From: a bacterium
GTDB taxonomy: Bacteria; Cyanobacteriota; Vampirovibrionia; Gastranaerophilales; Gastranaerophilaceae
Reading direction: 5' to 3'
DNA: 37,186 nt
Assembly: GCA_017541465.1 (NCBI GenBank)
Contig: JAFXYZ010000048.1
Location: 1-37,186, forward strand
A program made the translations under genes and the position numbers. The notes under the pieces were generated by a model. That model saw nothing but the letters and a program-made list of their open reading frames with translations, ran no database searches and was not told where the DNA came from. Below, piece after piece: positions 1 through 6,579 of this stretch. The first letter of the stretch is position 1, and each line of letters starts with the position of its first letter.

Positions 1-30
1 CCTAGCCCTCTCCCGAGGAGAGGGAACGAG
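1..30 (+). repeat. Palindromic repeat inside the prepilin leader
   Basis: CCCTCTCC (6-13), loop CGA, then GGAGAGGG (17-24) form a perfect 8-bp stem. The surrounding bases closely match the intergenic element at 10854-10885, so this is a copy of a dispersed repeat. It is translated here as the PSPLPRRGN part of the prepilin leader. Confidence 0.75.
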
Positions 31-678
31 TTAGGTTTTACTCTCGCAGAGGTTCTGATAACTCTTGTTATTATCGGTGTTATTGCTGCAATAACTGTGC
101 CGACATTGATGAATAATACAAATAATCAGGAATATGTTTCAAAATTAAAAAAAGCCTATTCAACTCTTGCGCAAGCAACAAATTTAATAATTGCAGAGGA
201 GGGTACACCCAAAGCATCTGTTGGAGGTTGGACAAAAGATAATGATGAAATGTATAATTTATATAAAAAGCATTTATTAAACTCTAAAGATTGCGGTCCA
301 AACTCGGATTGTTTTTCAACAGGAATTTATAAATACCCGACAGGGCATTCAAGTGATTATACTGGTTCATGGAATACAGATGAATACAGAAAACTCGTAT
401 TATCAGATGGTACTCAAGTAATATTTCAGTTTGCTAGAGATGAAAGTTGGAAAAATTGCACTTTCTCAAGTCATGGTTCTAATAATTACTGCGCTAGGAT
501 ATTTGTTGATATAAACGGTGAGAGAAAGCCTAATCAAATAGGAAAAGACTATTTTGGTTTTGTTATCAAAGAAAATGGATTATATCCTTATGGTTGTGAT
601 TATGAGGGTTATTGTCCCGGCGGTGGTGGTTTAGGTTGTGCCTGCAAAGTCTTGCGTGAAGGTGCAATAAATTATTAA
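1..678 (+). CDS. Type IV pilin-like prepilin, 5' end cut by the window
   Basis: The reading frame is open from base 1, so the true start lies upstream. It encodes a leader tail (PSPLPRRGNELG) followed by F-T-L-A-E-V and a roughly 20-residue hydrophobic helix ending in ITVPTL. This is the class III prepilin signal: cleavage after Gly, N-methylated Phe at +1 and the conserved Glu at +5. The GTG at base 97 lies after the helix and cannot be the real start. The globular part is about 180 residues, with DGTQVIFQF and FVDINGERKPNQIGKDYF segments typical of the many pseudopilin-like proteins in this lineage. It has several cysteines (NCTF, YCAR, GCDYEGYC, GCAC) that could form disulfides, which fits the downstream thiol-redox pair on the other strand. 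Whether it is a major pilin, a minor pilin or a secretion pseudopilin cannot be told; no assembly ATPase or peptidase gene is nearby. Confidence 0.85.
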   Translation, partial: PSPLPRRGNELGFTLAEVLITLVIIGVIAAITVPTLMNNTNNQEYVSKLKKAYSTLAQATNLIIAEEGTPKASVGGWTKDNDEMYNLYKKHLLNSKDCGPNSDCFSTGIYKYPTGHSSDYTGSWNTDEYRKLVLSDGTQVIFQFARDESWKNCTFSSHGSNNYCARIFVDINGERKPNQIGKDYFGFVIKENGLYPYGCDYEGYCPGGGGLGCACKVLREGAINY

Positions 679-680
679 AA

Positions 681-745
681 TGTAAGTTTTGCATTCTAGT
701 CTGACAACTTTACATAAATCGTAAGTTGGGCATTCCTGCCCAACA
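681..745. repeat. Tandem pair of hairpin repeats between convergent genes
   Basis: The second unit holds a perfect inverted repeat, GTTGGGCA-TTCC-TGCCCAAC (725-744). Its 26-bp core, 720-745, recurs identically at 36993-37018. The first unit (681-714) starts TGTAAGTT and ends AACTTTACA and looks like a decayed relative. It sits between the pilin stop and the stop of the convergent ccdA-like gene and could act as a weak two-way terminator, but no T-run follows the stem on either strand. Confidence 0.75.
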
Positions 746-749
746 AAAA

Positions 750-1460
750 TTATATAAACTGTCTAAATATCATATAGTAAATGAAAAGAGCGGTTATTAT
801 TAAAAGTATTCCGCTCAGCTTCATTATTTTTTCGCTGTGCTGAGAAAACATTCTAAGTTGTTTTATTACATTTGCAAACAGTGCGCAGATTATGATTATC
901 ACGCATTCGCCTAAAGCAAAACTGAAAAGATAAAGCACCGCAAGATAAATATTTTTCGCTAAACTCGCAACCGCCATAACGGAAGCCAGTATTGGTGTTG
1001 AGCAGGGCGAAGAGGTCAGGGCAAACACTATACCGATTATAAGCGGATAGATGAAAATTCCCCCTTTTGTGTTCTGGGGTAGTTTTTTTATAAAATTAGG
1101 AATATTTAATTCTATTGTGCCGACCATAGTCAAGCCGAAAATCATCAGAAGTGAAGCGATAAAGAGTACAAAAACAGGGGAGGTTGTACTCCCTAAAACC
1201 TTTCCCCCGACAGCACAGAGCGCGCCTATAATTCCCATTGTGAGTGCTAAACCAAGCGAAAAAGACAACATCTGAACAAACAAAACGGAATTGTTTTTCT
1301 TTTCACTTCCCCCGACATAGGCGATTATTAACGGCAAAATCCCGAGCGAGCAGGGGGACAGTGACGACAAAACCCCTGCTAAAAACGACATCAAAACAAT
1401 CAGATAAGGCGCGTTATCAGTTGAGAGGTATGTTGTAAGTGTCTGAACAATACTATCCAT
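750..1460 (-). CDS. CcdA/DsbD-family membrane thiol-disulfide transporter
   Basis: This 236-residue, largely hydrophobic protein has about six membrane segments. SPCSLGILPL (Cys37) lies in the first helix and SSPCSTPIL (Cys153) at the start of the fourth, which is the paired-cysteine layout of the CcdA/DsbD core. Such proteins pass electrons from cytoplasmic thioredoxin across the membrane to extracytoplasmic thiol proteins. The start overlaps the end of the upstream thioredoxin-like gene by 8 nt (ATGGATAG), so the two are translationally coupled and probably form a redox relay. It may serve cytochrome maturation or general disulfide reduction; no cytochrome gene is visible here. Family call is firm, substrate unknown. 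Confidence 0.88.
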   Translation of the reverse strand: MDSIVQTLTTYLSTDNAPYLIVLMSFLAGVLSSLSPCSLGILPLIIAYVGGSEKKNNSVLFVQMLSFSLGLALTMGIIGALCAVGGKVLGSTTSPVFVLFIASLLMIFGLTMVGTIELNIPNFIKKLPQNTKGGIFIYPLIIGIVFALTSSPCSTPILASVMAVASLAKNIYLAVLYLFSFALGECVIIIICALFANVIKQLRMFSQHSEKIMKLSGILLIITALFIYYMIFRQFI

Positions 1461-1845
1461 TCAGCATTGACTCCAGGAGCTTTATCATATCCTCTTTTGA
1501 CATATAACCTTCTGTTTTGTTGATGATTTTGTTGTCTTTATCAATAAAAATCAAAGTGGGAACTAGGGTAACCTCGTATTTTTTAACCATTTTTTTTGTA
1601 TCTCCCTTCTTTTCAAGCGCATTTATTTTGACTATATTAACTCTGTCCTTATAATCGTCCTCTATAAGAGCAAGTTCACTTTTTACCCTCTTGCAGTCAA
1701 GACACATGGTTGAGGTAAAGAGCATAAAGGTCGGCTGATTATTGTCCGCAAGCGCTATATCAGAGGTTGCTCTGTTTCTGTCAAGAAAAATAAACGCGGC
1801 TATCGGAAGAATTATTATTAATAAAATTATAGTGATATTTTTCAT
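1453..1845 (-). CDS. Membrane-anchored thioredoxin-like protein
   Basis: The 130-residue protein has an N-terminal hydrophobic anchor (about residues 4-20), then a thioredoxin fold with the active site C48-L-D-C51 and the cis-proline loop VTLVPTL (Pro96). The anchor would place the redox domain outside the cytoplasm. CLDC differs from the classical CGPC, so its redox potential and substrate range may differ. The start has a good ribosome-binding site (AAAGGG). The gene is first in a two-gene unit with the CcdA-like transporter, which would keep it reduced. Its in vivo client is unknown; cysteine-containing pilins nearby are one possibility, purely by inference. Confidence 0.88.
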   Translation of the reverse strand: MKNITIILLIIILPIAAFIFLDRNRATSDIALADNNQPTFMLFTSTMCLDCKRVKSELALIEDDYKDRVNIVKINALEKKGDTKKMVKKYEVTLVPTLIFIDKDNKIINKTEGYMSKEDMIKLLESMLNG

Positions 1846-1906
1846 ATTTTATCCCTTTTGTTTATAAAATATACTATACCACTAAATTTTAATATTCTCT
1901 ATTTGT

Positions 1907-2077
1907 CTATATTTCTTCAGGAAGATAAAAATCTCTTTTATCCAGTTCTTCTCTGATTTCGGAGTATTTTTTTATTCCCAAAACCGCGTTTTGGTACTCC
2001 CGGACGATAGAGATAACGTCATCCGTTGTCAAACTGATTAATCTTCTTCCCTTTTTGTTTTCGATTATTTTTGCCAT
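1907..2077 (-). CDS. Small conserved-looking protein of 56 residues, function unknown
   Basis: I translated this by hand. ATG is at 2077-2075, the stop TAG at 1909-1907, and a near-perfect ribosome-binding site (GGAGGAGG, 2083-2090) lies 5 nt upstream. The product starts MAKIIENKKGRRLISLTTDD and ends DFYLPEEI. It is charged, has no cysteines, no signal peptide and no membrane helix, and its middle (DDVISIVREYQNAVLGIKKY) should be helical. It could be a DNA- or protein-binding small regulator or an antitoxin-like protein, but I recognise no family. It lies downstream of nothing on its strand and diverges from the radical SAM gene. The strong ribosome-binding site is the main support. Confidence 0.7.
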   Translation of the reverse strand: MAKIIENKKGRRLISLTTDDVISIVREYQNAVLGIKKYSEIREELDKRDFYLPEEI

Positions 2078-2259
2078 AATTTCCTCCTCCTTATGTTTTT
2101 CCTTCGGCGAAGAAGAAAATTACTTTACAGATTTACTCCTGTTGGTTTAAAAATAAATTTTCAGATATTAACCCTGATTTAGCTCAACTGACTAATTTTT
2201 TCAAAATACCTTTAGTGTTAAAACACTTTTGTAAGAAGAGAAAAGAAAGGTTGAAAAAT

Positions 2260-3114
2260 ATGAATAATTCGATAATAAAAGCCCCGGTTGTTGTGATGAA
2301 GGAGCTCGAGTCAGTATTCTTTGTACTGACCATGAAAAACTGCAACCTCAGGTGCTCTCACTGTTATATAGATTTTCCCCGGAAACCTCAAAAAGATTTT
2401 ATAAGCCTTGATAAAATAAAAACTTCACTCAGTCAGCTCAGAAACTCAGGGGTTAAATATCTTCATCTCTCGGGCGCAGAGCCTATGCTTCATCCTGATT
2501 TTAACACTATTTTGAGGATGTGTCTCAGAGTTTCTTCTGTCGTTATCCATACAAACGGCACTATGATAAACGATAAAAAAGCAAGATTTCTGAGAAAGGT
2601 TGAGGATGAGAAGAACAATGATAACGAAATAATCTTTAGAGTAGGTATAGACCACTTTGATGAGGAAACAAACGATTCTATCAGGGGAAGAGGAAGCTAC
2701 CGAAAGAGCATGAATGCGGTAAAAAGCCTTTATAAATACGATTTTAACCCGATTTTAACTATCGTTAATCATTTTGATTTAGATGAAAGTGTTATAAAAA
2801 CAGAGTTTTCAAAGATTTGCTCTGAGTTTGGGTTTGAGGTTGAGGATCTGAACTTTAAAATCATTCCGCTTTTAAAGAAAGGGGTTTATAAAAATGCCGA
2901 AAATATTGATTATTCTATAATGAATACCGACTGTTCAAGGAGCAGAACGGTGAGCGCGAACGGTGTATTTACATGCCCTCTGCTTTCAGACGATAACAGG
3001 GGATTAACGGGCAGCGACATCTCTGATTTTTCGCCAAAAGCCTATATAGAATCCGATTTTTGTACTCAGTGCGTAAAAAACAATAAATCTCTGTTTTGCT
3101 TTGACTGGGTATAG
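2260..3114 (+). CDS. Radical SAM enzyme with C-terminal cysteine cluster
   Basis: I chose the ATG at 2260 because GAAAGG lies 9 nt upstream; an in-frame GTG at 2215 has no such site. The 284-residue protein carries the radical SAM cluster C28-x3-C32-x2-C35 (CNLRCSHC), the glycine-rich LHLSGAEP motif, and a C-terminal set of cysteines (TDCSRSR, FTCPLL, DFCTQC, LFCF) resembling a shortened SPASM/Twitch domain for an extra Fe-S cluster. SPASM enzymes often modify peptides or proteins, but some act on small molecules. No RiPP precursor, transporter or maturation partner is adjacent apart from the unrelated-looking 56-residue gene on the other strand. The reaction is unknown. Confidence 0.85.
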   Translation: MNNSIIKAPVVVMKELESVFFVLTMKNCNLRCSHCYIDFPRKPQKDFISLDKIKTSLSQLRNSGVKYLHLSGAEPMLHPDFNTILRMCLRVSSVVIHTNGTMINDKKARFLRKVEDEKNNDNEIIFRVGIDHFDEETNDSIRGRGSYRKSMNAVKSLYKYDFNPILTIVNHFDLDESVIKTEFSKICSEFGFEVEDLNFKIIPLLKKGVYKNAENIDYSIMNTDCSRSRTVSANGVFTCPLLSDDNRGLTGSDISDFSPKAYIESDFCTQCVKNNKSLFCFDWV

Positions 3115-3118
3115 CATT

Positions 3119-3259
3119 CTCCCTCTCCTTTGGGAGCGGATTTTCGGACGGAATGTAATTCCGGATAGCGAAGTTTGAAGTTGCGGCTTGCGGAACGCAA
3201 AAAGCAACGGCAAAACTGAGCGTGGAGAAAATCCAAGACAGAGGGGTGGGGTGAGGGTT
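3119..3259. repeat. Long form of a dispersed palindromic repeat
   Basis: The element begins CTCCCTCTCCTTTGGGAGCG and ends AGAGGGGTGGGGTGAGGG, with internal GGATTTTC and GAGAAAATCC arms that can pair. On the minus strand its ends match the short intergenic copy at 10846-10880 (CCCTCACCC...GGAGAGGG). The start of its interior, GGGAGCGGATTTT, and its AATCCAAGA match the copy at the right edge of the window. It is more GC-rich than its surroundings. Long open frames crossing it are artefacts of the repeat. Confidence 0.7.
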
Positions 3260-3306
3260 TGCCCGAAGGGATAAATTTTAAAATATTTCTTTTTCAAAAA
3301 AGAAGG

Positions 3307-3648
3307 TTACCACTTCTTAAATATAAAAAATGCCGCAAGAACAATGAAAATGAAGCCGACGAGGTAATTCCACCTGAATTGTTCTTTTAAATAAAAAACT
3401 GCAAAACCGCTGAAGACAAGCAGGGTGATGATTTCCTGTATTGTCTTTAACTGTGCTGCGGTGTAAACTTCATAGCCAATTCTGTTTGCAGGCACCTGAA
3501 AACAGTATTCAAAAAACGCAATTCCCCAGCTGACAAGGACGACAAGCCATAAAACAGAGCTCCTGAATTTAAGATGTCCGTACCAGGCAAAGGTCATAAA
3601 TATATTAGAAATTAAAAGCATAACTATAGGTAATACGTATCTGTACAT
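3307..3648 (-). CDS. DUF486 small membrane protein (DMT superfamily)
   Basis: The 113-residue protein has four predicted membrane helices and matches the DUF486 family as I know it: NIFMTFAWYGHLK, a WLVVLVSWGIAFFEYC helix, the VPANRIGY motif, the AAQLKTIQEIITL helix and a final helix after FRWNYLVGF. It is the usual length for the family. These are half-sized relatives of drug/metabolite transporters and may work as dimers; the substrate is not known. A ribosome-binding site (AAAGGGG) and a TATAAT box lie upstream on the minus strand. It is a single-gene unit flanked by the long repeat. Confidence 0.9.
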   Translation of the reverse strand: MYRYVLPIVMLLISNIFMTFAWYGHLKFRSSVLWLVVLVSWGIAFFEYCFQVPANRIGYEVYTAAQLKTIQEIITLLVFSGFAVFYLKEQFRWNYLVGFIFIVLAAFFIFKKW

Positions 3649-3798
3649 TGATTTTCCCCTTTTTTCTAAATTATACCTTCACCAATTTGTTTAAATGTAT
3701 TTTTAACATTTATTAATATTTAAAGAAAAAATCTAAAGTCTTAAAAGTCCTGTCCGATTAAAAAAATATCAGACAGTTAAAAAGGGGGAAACACAAAA

Positions 3799-3951
3799 AT
3801 GACATTCAGTTTATTGGACGGAACAACACAAATGGTTTTGATGGGAGTATTTATGTATGTATTCCTTATCGCAATTCCTCAAATGATGGAAAAAACAGCA
3901 AAAAACGAAAAGAAGTACCCGATTTATTCAAATGTACTTCAATATTCATAG
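3799..3951 (+). CDS. 50-residue single-pass membrane peptide, function unknown
   Basis: I translated this by hand. ATG is at 3799 with an unusually strong GGGGG ribosome-binding site (3784-3788), and TAG is at 3949-3951. The peptide starts MTFSLLDGTTQMVLMGVFMY, has one hydrophobic helix (about residues 10-29) rich in methionine, then a charged tail (MEKTAKNEKKYPIYSNVLQYS). A strong stem-loop terminator follows 39 nt after the stop, so this is a self-contained transcription unit. That makes it more likely a real, well-expressed small protein than chance. No family recognised; candidate roles are a membrane-protein regulator or toxin-like peptide, neither supported by sequence. Confidence 0.7.
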   Translation: MTFSLLDGTTQMVLMGVFMYVFLIAIPQMMEKTAKNEKKYPIYSNVLQYS

Positions 3952-3989
3952 TCAGATAAGTTAAAAGAAAGGATGTATTTTTTCATTTT

Positions 3990-4019
3990 GAAGCAGGCTT
4001 CGCGCCTGCTTCATTTGTG
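3990..4019 (+). terminator. Stem-loop terminator of the small membrane peptide gene
   Basis: GAAGCAGGC (3990-3998), loop TTCGC, and GCCTGCTTC (4004-4012) form a perfect 9-bp GC-rich stem. The tail ATTTGTGT is only partly T-rich, so termination may be incomplete. Confidence 0.7.
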
Positions 4020-4176
4020 TCCGAACAAAATTTGCGATAAGCGAATTTTGTGAGTGGCGTGTGAGAAAAGGTGAGCTGTTATGACGGCTCGGATGACGAG
4101 GCGGCATAATGCGACACTAGATTAGACTGTTTAAAAATATTAATTTTCTCAATTTTTTCTGGAACTGAGTTTTTGT
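4013..4176. other. Gene-free stretch with repeat-like, structured sequence
   Basis: No supported gene lies between the terminator and the next start. ACAAAATT (4025-4032) and AATTTTGT (4044-4051) form an 8-bp inverted repeat. GC-richer sequence with GAGC...GCTC and GACGAGGCGG segments follows to about 4115. The style resembles the other intergenic repeats in the window, but I could not align it to one of them. The last 50 bases are AT-rich and probably hold the promoter of the next gene. Confidence 0.4.
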
Positions 4177-4209
4177 GTGTGGTATAAATTTTTTAGGGAG
4201 AAAAGGAAA

Positions 4210-5337
4210 TTGAAAAAGGTTAGTTCTGTTTTATTTATATCACTTTTGTTATTGTCTCACAGTGCTTTTGGGGCGGCTAAGGGAGAAGTTGATTATTTCC
4301 CCATAAGGACCTTTGTTCCTGTTCCAAAGACAAATCCTTATGCAGAAAAGAAGGAAGAGACTTCCCAAACCGAACAAACAATAAAAACAGAACAAAAACC
4401 GGCTCAGCCCGAACAGGCGGTTACACCACAAAAAGAGCCTGTTATACTGACAAGACCTTCTCAGTCTCCAACTCCTTCTTCAAAGTCTTCAAAATCGGCA
4501 AAGGTAACTCAGCAAAAGAAAACAACCCAGTCCGCTCAGGTTTCGCTTCCTTCTTCAAACAAGCCTGAAGAATACAGCCTGAAGCTCAATGAAGATGAGA
4601 AAAACAGAATTAAATTAACTCCCGAGAATACCTACCAGAAGGATGAACTCATAGTTAAGGATAAACAGCTTCTTGAAACTCTGGTTTCTGACCAGCAGAA
4701 GGACGAGATTAAGGATATTGAACTTCTCTGGGATTCAACCGTCAACAATAATGAGCTGATTAAGTTTACAATGAATAAACTCAACACTCCAGACAGCCAA
4801 AAGCGACTTCATTCTTCAATTATGGCAAAGACTTTGTCTGCAATTATCTATGGCGCGAGTTTCCTTCCGACCTTTACGGGTTCAAATGCGCTTGTTCAGT
4901 CTGCTGCGTTTACTTCCGGAAGGTTGGCCAATAACTATCTCAACAGAGGCAGCTCGAATATGCAGGAAACTGTTCTGACTGATACCGAGTTAATTCAGCT
5001 TGCCGGCACGATAGAAGAGCTTCAGGACCTTATTATTTCAACTTATTACAATTATAAAGGCTCTTTAAACAAGCTGAAAGACACAAGAAACAAGCTTATT
5101 TTGTATAACAAAAACTATTCTGTGGCCCTTGCTCAGAAGGACGAGGTCGAAATTGCCGTATCCTCTGCTTTGTATGAGGATACAAGACTTGAAGAGTTAA
5201 GGCTTGAGGAGGAGGCAAAGAAATATTCCCTTGCGCTTGAAAGACTTGCAGGGAAAAAGGCGGTCGATGATTTGATTTTGTCACAGTATGCGCTTGATAA
5301 TAAACTGTTTAACGATAATTCGTTCAAGAAGGATTAA
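4210..5337 (+). CDS. Secreted protein with C-terminal helical domain, first of two tandem paralogues
   Basis: I start at the TTG at 4210 because AGGGAG lies 9 nt upstream and the product then begins with a clean Sec signal peptide (MKKVSSVLFISLLLLSHSAFGA). The GTG at 4177 has no ribosome-binding site. The 375-residue protein continues with a low-complexity P/Q/T/S/K linker (about 35-120), then a helical domain (about 150-375) with LLWDS, ELIKFTMNKLNTPD and a glycine-containing stretch, and finally long coiled helices ending in LERLAGKKAVDDL. That helical half aligns with the next gene. The LERLAG end is reminiscent of TolC-type helical hairpins, but no porin strands are seen. Function unknown; probably periplasmic. 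Confidence 0.8.
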   Translation: MKKVSSVLFISLLLLSHSAFGAAKGEVDYFPIRTFVPVPKTNPYAEKKEETSQTEQTIKTEQKPAQPEQAVTPQKEPVILTRPSQSPTPSSKSSKSAKVTQQKKTTQSAQVSLPSSNKPEEYSLKLNEDEKNRIKLTPENTYQKDELIVKDKQLLETLVSDQQKDEIKDIELLWDSTVNNNELIKFTMNKLNTPDSQKRLHSSIMAKTLSAIIYGASFLPTFTGSNALVQSAAFTSGRLANNYLNRGSSNMQETVLTDTELIQLAGTIEELQDLIISTYYNYKGSLNKLKDTRNKLILYNKNYSVALAQKDEVEIAVSSALYEDTRLEELRLEEEAKKYSLALERLAGKKAVDDLILSQYALDNKLFNDNSFKKD

Positions 5338-5339
5338 TG

Positions 5340-6233
5340 ATGAAATATTTAAAAACAATAATTCTATTATCACTGATTTTGGGCATAAATGCTGCTTATG
5401 CCGACACTCTTGACGATTTAACCACACCGAAACGACCTCTTTACAGGCTCGGAACTTCTTACGATGTTGAAAGAGAGTATAAGGTTACTGATTTAACCTC
5501 AAAGAAAAATGAGGTTAATGCCTATTACGACAAGAATAACCTCAAAAATAAGACCTATGCTGATTCTTCACTGAAGGAAATTTCAAAGGAAATCAGTCAG
5601 CTGGTTACTATTGAAAAGTCTGAAATGTTTGAGGATATTCAGATTTTATGGGTGGGTGCAGCTTCAAAGAGTGAAACAATAAAATTTGCGCTTTTTAAAC
5701 TTTCAAACCCCGATGCTGATAAGCCGAATGATACAATTATTAAAAAAATAATCAAACCGCTTTCAACTGTTTCACAAATTGCGGGTGCAGGTCTTGGTGA
5801 TCCGATTAGCGCTACTACCGCTCTAATCAGCGGTCAGCTACTTCATTCGCTGTCTTTCAACGATAAAGATTTAAACTATAAATATACAAAAGTCACGGAT
5901 TCTGATATGATAGTCCTTCTGAGTAAGGTTGAAAAACTCCAGAGAACACTCATTGAGGAGTATATGGACTATATTGCAACTTTTAAAATGCTGAAGATGA
6001 CTGAGGAAAATGTTAAAAGACGTGAGGAAAGATATAACGCAGCGCAGGGAACGGCTACAAAAGAACAGCTTCTTGTTCTCGATGCTTTCTACCGTACTGC
6101 TTTGGACAATAAACGTAAACTTGAATTTGAATTTTTCTCACGCAGAGCAACTCTTGAACAGCTTGCAGGTCCTGAAGCTATGCAGGAGTTTGAGGTTAAC
6201 CTTATTAAAAGAACCAACGAAAACCGCAGTTAG
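5340..6233 (+). CDS. Secreted helical protein, second of two tandem paralogues
   Basis: Two adjacent ATGs (5337 and 5340) follow the upstream stop TAA at 5335. The second has better spacing (6 nt) from AAGGA; either way the pair is translationally coupled. The 297-residue protein has a signal peptide (MKYLKTIILLSLILGINAAYA) and lacks the long P/Q linker of its neighbour. Shared landmarks are DIQILW versus DIELLW, ETIKFALFKLSNPD versus ELIKFTMNKLNTPD, a DSDMIVLLSKVEKLQ/DTELIQLAGTIEELQ helix, and the end LEQLAGPEAMQEF versus LERLAGKKAVDDL. The two probably form a complex outside the cytoplasm. I recognise no named family. Confidence 0.82.
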   Translation: MKYLKTIILLSLILGINAAYADTLDDLTTPKRPLYRLGTSYDVEREYKVTDLTSKKNEVNAYYDKNNLKNKTYADSSLKEISKEISQLVTIEKSEMFEDIQILWVGAASKSETIKFALFKLSNPDADKPNDTIIKKIIKPLSTVSQIAGAGLGDPISATTALISGQLLHSLSFNDKDLNYKYTKVTDSDMIVLLSKVEKLQRTLIEEYMDYIATFKMLKMTEENVKRREERYNAAQGTATKEQLLVLDAFYRTALDNKRKLEFEFFSRRATLEQLAGPEAMQEFEVNLIKRTNENRS

Positions 6234-6242
6234 TCTATAATA

Positions 6243-6264
6243 CTCTTAATAAATGATTTAAGAG
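6243..6264 (+). terminator. Weak AT-rich stem-loop after the paralogue pair
   Basis: CTCTTAA (6243-6249) and TTAAGAG (6258-6264) form a 7-bp stem with an 8-nt loop, followed by CTTCTGATTTTA. It is AT-rich and may only attenuate transcription into the next small gene. Confidence 0.35.
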
Positions 6265-6312
6265 CTTCTGATTTTATTTATAATGCAAAAGTAAAAGGTA
6301 AAAGGGAAGATT

Positions 6313-6579
6313 ATGCTGCCTATTGTTACGGAAGAACAGTCAAGTCTGGCATTTGCCGAGATTTTCCAGGATGTCCATTCCTGGAGAAAGAAGATGATTC
6401 ACTATATTAAGGACGAAAATCCCGAAATTAATTCTGCCATCATCGAAGCGGCAAATAACACAGACCTTGATCCAAAGGCGGTTGCACTTGGCGCTTATAT
6501 GACCTATATCCTTCTTGAAATGGCTTCAAAAGAACAGGATACAATGGGCGTTATTGAAGATGACGAGGAAGAAATTTAG
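6313..6579 (+). CDS. Small acidic protein of 88 residues, function unknown
   Basis: ATG at 6313 follows a clear ribosome-binding site (AAGGGAAGA). The product is soluble and mostly helical, with an aromatic/basic patch (FQDVHSWRKKMIHYIKDENPE) and an acidic end (EDDEEEI). It has no signal peptide or membrane helix. It lies 79 nt after the secreted paralogue pair and may be co-transcribed with it through a weak hairpin. Its stop overlaps the convergent GGDEF gene's stop by 4 nt. No family recognised. Confidence 0.75.
   Translation: MLPIVTEEQSSLAFAEIFQDVHSWRKKMIHYIKDENPEINSAIIEAANNTDLDPKAVALGAYMTYILLEMASKEQDTMGVIEDDEEEI

Noticed and set aside
1907-3114. 56-residue protein as a RiPP precursor for the radical SAM enzyme
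   Set aside because: It is on the opposite strand, has no cysteines or core-like segment and lacks any leader motif I know.
3004-3297. 97-codon minus-strand frame across the radical SAM 3' end and the long repeat
   Set aside because: It is antisense to a real gene and its remainder is repeat sequence; no ribosome-binding site and no domain.
3973-4053. Short frame starting ATG 3973 after an AAAGG site
   Set aside because: It runs through the terminator stem and an inverted repeat; the ribosome-binding match is incidental.
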